From NCBI GenBank assembly GCA_043800975.1, contig JAZDMK010000244.1:1-28534 (forward strand): a stretch of DNA of 28,534 nucleotides. The letters are read 5' to 3'. Each line of letters starts with the position of its first letter. Positions within the stretch are counted from its first letter, which is position 1. Shown in pieces: positions 23,947 to 28,534 of the stretch. The notes under the pieces are model-generated. The model saw only the letters and a list, made by a program, of their open reading frames with translations. It had not been told where the DNA came from and made no database searches. The position numbers and the translations under genes were made by a program. Origin of the DNA: JAZDMK01 sp043800975. GTDB lineage: Bacteria > Bacteroidota > Bacteroidia > Bacteroidales > JAHJDW01.

Positions 23947-25347
23947 TTATTTTTTCACACCGATTTTTTTGCCATCCAGACCAAAGTACAATGCATATCC
24001 CTGATTGATCCAGTGATCAGGATCTTCGGTTATATCAAGAACAAAAAGCGTTTCGGGTTTGTCTTTGAGTAATGGTAATTGAACAACAGTATCATTTTCG
24101 TTTTTCGCTTTTTTCAGAATCTGATACCGCTCCTGCATTTGTGAATCAAATGAAGCAGCCCGCCCTGAAATTAAATCATTCCAGACCGTAAGTCCATTGC
24201 CGGTTATAATCAGCGAAGCCACGCACACAGTGATTGACAATGCACGAAGCTGAATGCTGATTCGGATAAGTTTTCGGATTCGCTTGTTTAAAAAGTTAAT
24301 CCATACTGTCAGATTTATAAACCATAAAACAAGAAAAGCAAAATAAGAAACATTCAGCGTGCGGTGCTGCCCCAAAACTCCGGTAGCCCAATAGGCAGGA
24401 AAAGTTCCGGCGAAGAAAACCGCAAAAAGAAGAAGGGCAGAAATCAGTGGATGCAGATAAAAAGACTTTTGGATGAGATCGTTTTTCTTATAAAGAAATG
24501 AATGAAAAGAAAGATACAAAAGCGAAGCAGCAATCAGAGGCGCAGAGGCAATTGCCTTCGCAAGAAAGCGCAACGATTGCATTCCGGCCATCTCAATTGA
24601 ATAAAAAAACTGATGCGCATCCGGATAAGCTGAACCCCGGACCTCATTCCCCGGAGCCAGTATTACCAATAGAGAACCGGAAACTACTACAGGAATGAGC
24701 AACCATAAAGTTGATTGCTTTGTTTTTGTAATCCATTTTATTCCGGCTAAAACCACAAGAAATGCTACACACATTAACATGCTGATTTCATTACAACCGA
24801 TGCAGAGAAAAAGGAATAGGGCCGCAACAATCGAATGGACGGGTGTTTTGGAAGAATTGTTTTTTGATCGTAGTAAAAATGTAACTGCAAGTAGAAGCAG
24901 AATATTTCCACTCATGTATGTTACAGCACCAGTATACCAATAAATCCCCTCCGTGATATCCGGCATGTTGTGAAGTAAAAGTAGAGTTAAAAGAAGCGAA
25001 CAAAAGAGGATTATTTTCTGATGGATTCCGGTTTGAAATAAGCTGCGAAGAAACAGAAGAACGGAAAAAAAGGTAAGCAGAATCATCAACATTGGCATCA
25101 AAGAATAGATAGTGAAACTACCGAAGGCAATGGGATTGATTAATGCAAAAAGATTGGAAGTATATCTTCCGTTCCATTCAAAATAATCAGCTGACCAGGT
25201 ATTAAAAATCCCGTTATCAATAGATCGGGCAGCATAAAAAAAATCGTCGGAAGCGGGATGGGAATAGAAAGAAATAACTAGATAGGGCAGGAGCAACGAC
25301 GCCAGCAACAGAAGAATTATAATTATAGGGGTTTTTTTCTTGGGCAT
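23947..25347 (-). CDS. Polytopic membrane protein, DUF6056-like (possible GT-C glycosyltransferase)
   Basis: A 466-residue inner-membrane protein with about ten to twelve hydrophobic helices. The first external loop has the acidic pair in YSHPASDDFFYA and later WNGRYTSNLF, a pattern of DUF6056-type proteins that are related to GT-C glycosyltransferases, where such acidic residues bind the lipid-phosphate sugar donor. The C-terminal ~80 residues are soluble and probably periplasmic. The ATG at 25345-25347 is preferred; a TTG at 25398 would add 17 residues. It is transcribed against the cargo gene, with no terminator visible in the 10 bases between them, and is divergent from nadB. If the enzyme assignment holds, it may add sugars to lipids or exported proteins; acceptor unknown. 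Confidence 0.72.
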   Translation of the reverse strand: MPKKKTPIIIILLLLASLLLPYLVISFYSHPASDDFFYAARSIDNGIFNTWSADYFEWNGRYTSNLFALINPIAFGSFTIYSLMPMLMILLTFFSVLLFLRSLFQTGIHQKIILFCSLLLTLLLLHNMPDITEGIYWYTGAVTYMSGNILLLLAVTFLLRSKNNSSKTPVHSIVAALFLFLCIGCNEISMLMCVAFLVVLAGIKWITKTKQSTLWLLIPVVVSGSLLVILAPGNEVRGSAYPDAHQFFYSIEMAGMQSLRFLAKAIASAPLIAASLLYLSFHSFLYKKNDLIQKSFYLHPLISALLLFAVFFAGTFPAYWATGVLGQHRTLNVSYFAFLVLWFINLTVWINFLNKRIRKLIRISIQLRALSITVCVASLIITGNGLTVWNDLISGRAASFDSQMQERYQILKKAKNENDTVVQLPLLKDKPETLFVLDITEDPDHWINQGYALYFGLDGKKIGVKK

Positions 25348-25464
25348 ATGATAAATAGTAACAATAATCAATGCAAGGTAAGAAAAGAATGGCTGCAAAC
25401 TATAGATAAAATGTAATCTGATACGATCCTTTGAAAAATCAAAGAATTCTTGGAATTAATTTTC

Positions 25465-25472
25465 TACTTTTG
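25465..25472 (+). promoter_or_regulatory. Possible -7 element for nadB
   Basis: TACTTTTG is a perfect TAnnTTTG. The expected -33 TTTG is not at the right distance. Transcription would start near 25479, giving a leader of less than ten bases before the ATG at 25487. Confidence 0.35.
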
Positions 25473-25486
25473 TCAGCTACTTTCTT

Positions 25487-27052
25487 ATGCGAAGAACAAC
25501 CGATTTCCTGATTATCGGCAGCGGTATTGCCGGAATGAGCTACGCCATCAAGGTGGCGGAGCATGGCAGCGTTACGCTTGTCACCAAAGGCCTTGCCGAT
25601 GAAAGTACTACACGATATGCCCAGGGCGGGATTGCAGCAGTCATGTATTCGCCCGATTCGTATGAAAAACACATTCAGGATACCATTCTTGCCGGTGGTG
25701 GTTTGAACAATGAAGAAGTGGTACGCTTTACCATAAGTGAATCAACCGAACGCATCGAAGAACTAATCAGCTGGGGAACGCATTTCGATAAAACAAAATC
25801 CGGAAAGTATGACCTTGCACGTGAAGGAGGTCATTCAGAATACAGGGTGCTCCATCACAAAGACCGCACAGGCAACGAAATTCAGCGTGCACTGGTGGAA
25901 CAGGTTCGCAAACATCCCAACATTACAATTCTTGAAAATACATTTACCCTTGATATCATTACGCAGCATCATCTGGGTATTGAAATCAACCGCCGTTCCA
26001 CGGGAATCACCTGTTATGGCGCCTATGTTCTCAATCACGAAACAGGAGAGATTGAAACAATTCTGGCAAAAACAACCTTAATGGCAACCGGTGGTGCAGG
26101 CAATGTTTACGGGACTACTACCAATCCGCCCATCATGACGGGCGATGGCATTGCTATGGTATACCGCGCTAAAGGCGTGGTTGATAACATGGAGTTCATT
26201 CAGTTTCATCCCACATCTTTGTACAATCCCGACGAAAAACCATCTTTCCTTATCACCGAAGCCATGCGTGGTTTTGGTGCTGTGCTTAAAACACAAGACG
26301 GACAGGAATTCATGCAAAAATATGACTCGCGTGGATGCCTTGCCTCGCGCGACATTGTGGCACGTGCCATCGATTCCGAAATGAAAGTGCGTGGTGATGA
26401 CTTTGTTTATCTCGACTGTCGAGGTTTAAATAAAAATGAACTGATCAGTCATTTCCCAGGAATTTATGCAAAATGTCTATCCATCGGAATAGACATTACG
26501 AAAGAGATGATCCCAGTCGTTCCTGCTGCGCATTATCTGTGCGGAGGAATTCAGGTTGATAAAAATGCATGCACTTCCATCGAAAACCTTTATGCATCGG
26601 GCGAATGCTCAAGTACGGGTTTGCATGGTGCCAATCGTCTTGCATCCAACTCACTGCTGGAAGCTTTAGTATTTTCGCACCGTGCAAGCATTCATGCAAC
26701 AGCACGAATCAAAGAAATTTCATTCATGGAAAAAATTCCGGAATGGAATGCAGAAGGAACCGTACTCAATGAAGAAATGGTTTTGATTACTCAATCCTTA
26801 AAAGAATTACAAGGGATCATGAGTAATTATGTCGGCATCGTAAGAAGTGATTTGCGCCTGCAACGTGCTTTAGAGCGGCTGGATATTTTGTATCGAGAAA
26901 CGGAATTGTTGTACGAAAAATCAATTTTGTTTCCACGCATCTGCGAGCTGCGCAACCTGATCAACGTAGCTTACCTCATCATCAAAGCCGCCATGAAACG
27001 AAAAGAAAGCCGTGGGTTGCATTTCTCAATTGATTATCCACCTACAGTTTAA
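25487..27052 (+). CDS. nadB: L-aspartate oxidase NadB
   Basis: A 521-residue flavoprotein of normal NadB length. The FAD-binding dinucleotide fold starts the protein (FLIIGSGIAGMSYA). STTRYAQGGIAAV, REGGHSEYRVLHHKDRTG, FIQFHPTSLY and SGECSSTGLHGANRLASNSL are the family motifs around the flavin and substrate sites; the helical C-terminal domain ends in RKESRGLHFSIDYPP. It oxidises L-aspartate to iminoaspartate, using oxygen or fumarate, the first step of de novo NAD synthesis. nadA and nadC are not adjacent in the window, so the gene stands alone here. Confidence 0.97.
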   Translation: MRRTTDFLIIGSGIAGMSYAIKVAEHGSVTLVTKGLADESTTRYAQGGIAAVMYSPDSYEKHIQDTILAGGGLNNEEVVRFTISESTERIEELISWGTHFDKTKSGKYDLAREGGHSEYRVLHHKDRTGNEIQRALVEQVRKHPNITILENTFTLDIITQHHLGIEINRRSTGITCYGAYVLNHETGEIETILAKTTLMATGGAGNVYGTTTNPPIMTGDGIAMVYRAKGVVDNMEFIQFHPTSLYNPDEKPSFLITEAMRGFGAVLKTQDGQEFMQKYDSRGCLASRDIVARAIDSEMKVRGDDFVYLDCRGLNKNELISHFPGIYAKCLSIGIDITKEMIPVVPAAHYLCGGIQVDKNACTSIENLYASGECSSTGLHGANRLASNSLLEALVFSHRASIHATARIKEISFMEKIPEWNAEGTVLNEEMVLITQSLKELQGIMSNYVGIVRSDLRLQRALERLDILYRETELLYEKSILFPRICELRNLINVAYLIIKAAMKRKESRGLHFSIDYPPTV

Positions 27053-27053
27053 G

Positions 27054-27079
27054 GTTATTAAGTAATAGAGTTATTAAGT
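27054..27079 (+). repeat. Short direct repeat after nadB
   Basis: GTTATTAAGT occurs at 27054-27063 and 27070-27079, a 16-base period. Further right (27181-27209) a second group of near-repeats built on TCGTAAATTG / TGTAAATCG lies just before the carbonic anhydrase gene. Neither forms a hairpin that I would call a terminator. Confidence 0.45.
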
Positions 27080-27213
27080 TATCAGTTATATGGAACTTGA
27101 ATTTTTTTCCTCGAACTTCTGCATAATAAACCTTCGCCGATCTGCGAGAAAAAACCGAAAAGAGTCTTAAATAAATTCAATCGTAAATTGAAAATTGTAA
27201 ATCGTCAATTATT

Positions 27214-27726
27214 ATGGCTTTAATAAAATCAGTAAAAGGCGTTAAACCTGTTTTTGGAAAAGATTGTTTTCTCGCCGAAAATGCAACCATCACAGGAGAT
27301 GTCGTCATGGGCGACAATTGCAGCATTTGGTTTAATGCAGTAATACGCGGTGATGTAAATCCTATTCGTATTGGTAATAACGTAAACATTCAGGATTGTG
27401 CTGTCATTCATTGCACCTATCAGCGAGCAGCAACAACCATTGGCGAAAATGTTTCCATCGCCCACAATGCCGTCGTTCATGGTTGCACGATTGGAGATAA
27501 TGTTCTGGTCGGCATGGGTGCTATCATCATGGATAATGCTGTTATTGGCAGCAACAGCATCATCGCAGCCGGAGCTGTAGTGCTTGAAAACACAGTCGTA
27601 GAATCGGGAAGTGTATATGCCGGTGCTCCCGCAAAAAAAATTAAATCAATCAGCGAAGAATTACTGAAAGGTGAAGTGCAGCGCATTGCCGGAAACTATA
27701 AGATGTACGCAAGCTGGTACGATTAG
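27214..27726 (+). CDS. Gamma-class carbonic anhydrase homologue (left-handed beta-helix)
   Basis: A 170-residue hexapeptide-repeat protein of the gamma carbonic anhydrase/YrdA/PaaY family. Repeats of the [LIV]-G-x-x-x-x type run from about 15 to 145 (ATITGDVVMGDNCSIW, IRIGNNVNI, NVSIAHNAVVHGCTIGDNVL). The three zinc-ligand histidines are present: H66 (VIHC), H84 (IAHN) and H89 (VVHG). RGDVNPIRIG holds the conserved Arg-Asp pair. A short helix ends the protein. It would form trimers with metal sites between subunits. Many family members lack measurable anhydrase activity, so the name gives a fold and metal site, not a proven reaction. The gene stands alone, 161 bases after nadB. Confidence 0.92.
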   Translation: MALIKSVKGVKPVFGKDCFLAENATITGDVVMGDNCSIWFNAVIRGDVNPIRIGNNVNIQDCAVIHCTYQRAATTIGENVSIAHNAVVHGCTIGDNVLVGMGAIIMDNAVIGSNSIIAAGAVVLENTVVESGSVYAGAPAKKIKSISEELLKGEVQRIAGNYKMYASWYD

Positions 27727-27815
27727 GTGTAATAAAATTGATAGAAGCTCATTGCCTCCAGCTTCCCTATGATAATAACTGCCTCCGCCACTGCTACTAC
27801 AACTTCTTCTATGCC

Positions 27816-28055
27816 CTTCTGTGCTTCAGTGTTTCCGTGGCATTGTATTTTTGGTGCCCTTTGGTGTTTTTATTCGCTTCATTGTTTATTTTCAATGTGC
27901 TCATGAGTTCGCTTCGCTCAGTTGTGTTTTTGTGGAGTAAATCTTTGCGTCCTCTGCGCCTTTGCGTGCAACAAAAAACCGAAAAGCAATAACCTGTCGC
28001 CTCCTTCGCGCTCTGCCTTTCTATGTGTAATTCTATGCTCCCTATGTGTTAAAAA
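27816..28055. repeat. Cluster of 8-12-base phased GTG/TGCG/TATG repeats
   Basis: Four blocks share one design, short pyrimidine-rich words repeated at 8-12-base steps: GTG at 27821, 27829 and 27837; GGTG at 27853 and 27863; TGCG at 27945, 27954 and 27962 (CTTTGCGTCCTCTGCGCC); CTATG at 28020, 28032 and 28041. From memory, words like the TGCG block recur between genes in several bacterial groups; this could not be checked here. Confidence 0.6.
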
Positions 28056-28114
28056 GAATTTAAATTTGATTTGCAAAAAAAACTTTGTTGTGTTTGTAGT
28101 GATAGAAACTCGCA

Positions 28115-28146
28115 AGTTCACTGCCTCACCAGTTCGCCAGTTCCCC
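28115..28146. repeat. Degenerate 8-bp tandem repeat
   Basis: Four consecutive 8-mers: AGTTCACT, GCCTCACC, AGTTCGCC and AGTTCCCC. It ends three bases before the stop codon of the last gene, so it might affect transcript ends there. Confidence 0.5.
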
Positions 28147-28148
28147 AC

Positions 28149-28534
28149 CTAACAGGCCGGTGAATAAAAGCGTTGCGTTAAAACAAAAGTTTTAAAATCC
28201 ATCTGTTCGGGCTTGCCCATTTTGTCTTTTAGATAAAAACGTCCGCTGTATTTGTCGAAATCCATAATCAGCGTTGTGCAGCCCAGCTTCGAATACAGAA
28301 GGTATGCCTCGTAAATATAATTCAGATGATGACGGAAAATATCTGCATTTTTCATGGCATTGTCTTTCCCGGTATACGATTGAAACAATTCATAATCACG
28401 CGACGACAAACGGTTGTATTCGCCTTTTAAAATATGATCCAGCGCATCTGTCTCTTCCATTTCCTGAGCAAAAAATTTAATATCATATAAACTGATGTAT
28501 TCTGCCGGATTCCCTTCTTCCACCAGAGAGGAGA
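28149..28534 (-). CDS. Protein of unknown function, 5' end beyond the window
   Basis: The last ~128 residues of a minus-strand gene; the frame is open through the right window edge, so the GTG at 28521-28523 is probably internal. The visible part is soluble, charged and mixed helix/strand (FFAQEMEETDALDHILKGEY, SSRDYELFQSY, HHLNYIYEAYLLYSKLG, LIMDFDKYSGRFYLKD), without membrane segments or a sorting domain. It ends RFYSPAC. No family is recognised. The coding character looks real: charged, non-repetitive and unlike the adjacent repeat region. Confidence 0.65.
   Translation of the reverse strand, partial: SSLVEEGNPAEYISLYDIKFFAQEMEETDALDHILKGEYNRLSSRDYELFQSYTGKDNAMKNADIFRHHLNYIYEAYLLYSKLGCTTLIMDFDKYSGRFYLKDKMGKPEQMDFKTFVLTQRFYSPAC

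Larger units (their letters stand above)
27727..28148. other. Intergenic region filled with short phased repeats
   Basis: This 422-base gap contains no gene I can support. The frames that happen to be open in it (27738-27992 and 27922-28152 plus, 27918-28148 minus) encode low-complexity Cys/Leu/Val-rich sequence caused by the repeats. Repeat clusters occupy about 27816-28055 and 28115-28146. No clear terminator is seen for the genes that converge on it from both sides. Confidence 0.6.

Noticed and set aside
27738..28152. Small Cys/Leu-rich open frames in the repeat region
   Set aside because: The apparent proteins (for example LCVLCAFA) are direct products of the short phased DNA repeats and occur on both strands.

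Overview
The window looks like a chromosomal segment of a Bacteroidota bacterium, probably a free-living or environmental lineage. The evidence is a TonB-dependent receptor with a carboxypeptidase-like N-terminal domain, several proteins with type IX secretion (T9SS) C-terminal sorting domains, a PorV/PorQ-family outer-membrane protein, a Bacteroidota-type sigma-54 activator/lptE/TPR/secG cluster, and promoters that fit the Bacteroidota pattern TTTG-N19-21-TAnnTTTG. No order or genus can be fixed from the sequence alone. I saw no tRNA, rRNA, CRISPR array, prophage or transposase.

Left part (1-11494): a truncated LytS-type sensor kinase and a LytTR response regulator are followed by a 562-base gap. 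The gap holds a 21-bp-periodic direct repeat that resembles LytTR binding sites, directly next to a candidate promoter. Downstream lies a three-gene cassette: a large TonB-dependent receptor, a ~1,374-residue secreted protein with a T9SS-like tail, and a PorV/PorQ-family protein. A strong terminator closes it. I read this as a regulated surface system in which the secreted giant, its receptor/channel and a possible dedicated secretion shuttle are made together. There is no SusD partner. This is the best candidate for an undescribed system here.

Middle part (11587-20988): housekeeping genes. greA and a HIT protein are followed by ruvC on the minus strand, then a flippase-like membrane protein overlapping a family 2 glycosyltransferase. 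groL and groS lie on the minus strand and are separated from a divergent lipoprotein gene by a control region with a perfect operator-like palindrome. Next, all on the minus strand, comes a cluster transcribed as sigma-54 activator, lptE, TPR protein and secG, which ties envelope biogenesis and protein export together.

Right part (21170-28534): a small lipoprotein, a nitroreductase, two adjacent T9SS cargo genes with nearly identical 3' ends, a polytopic membrane protein (DUF6056-like), nadB, a gamma-class carbonic anhydrase homologue, and a 420-base intergenic region full of short phased repeats. The window ends in a truncated gene of unknown function.

Three convergent or terminal boundaries carry clear intrinsic terminators with A-tracts and T-tracts on both sides. 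Promoter calls rest on motif and spacing only.
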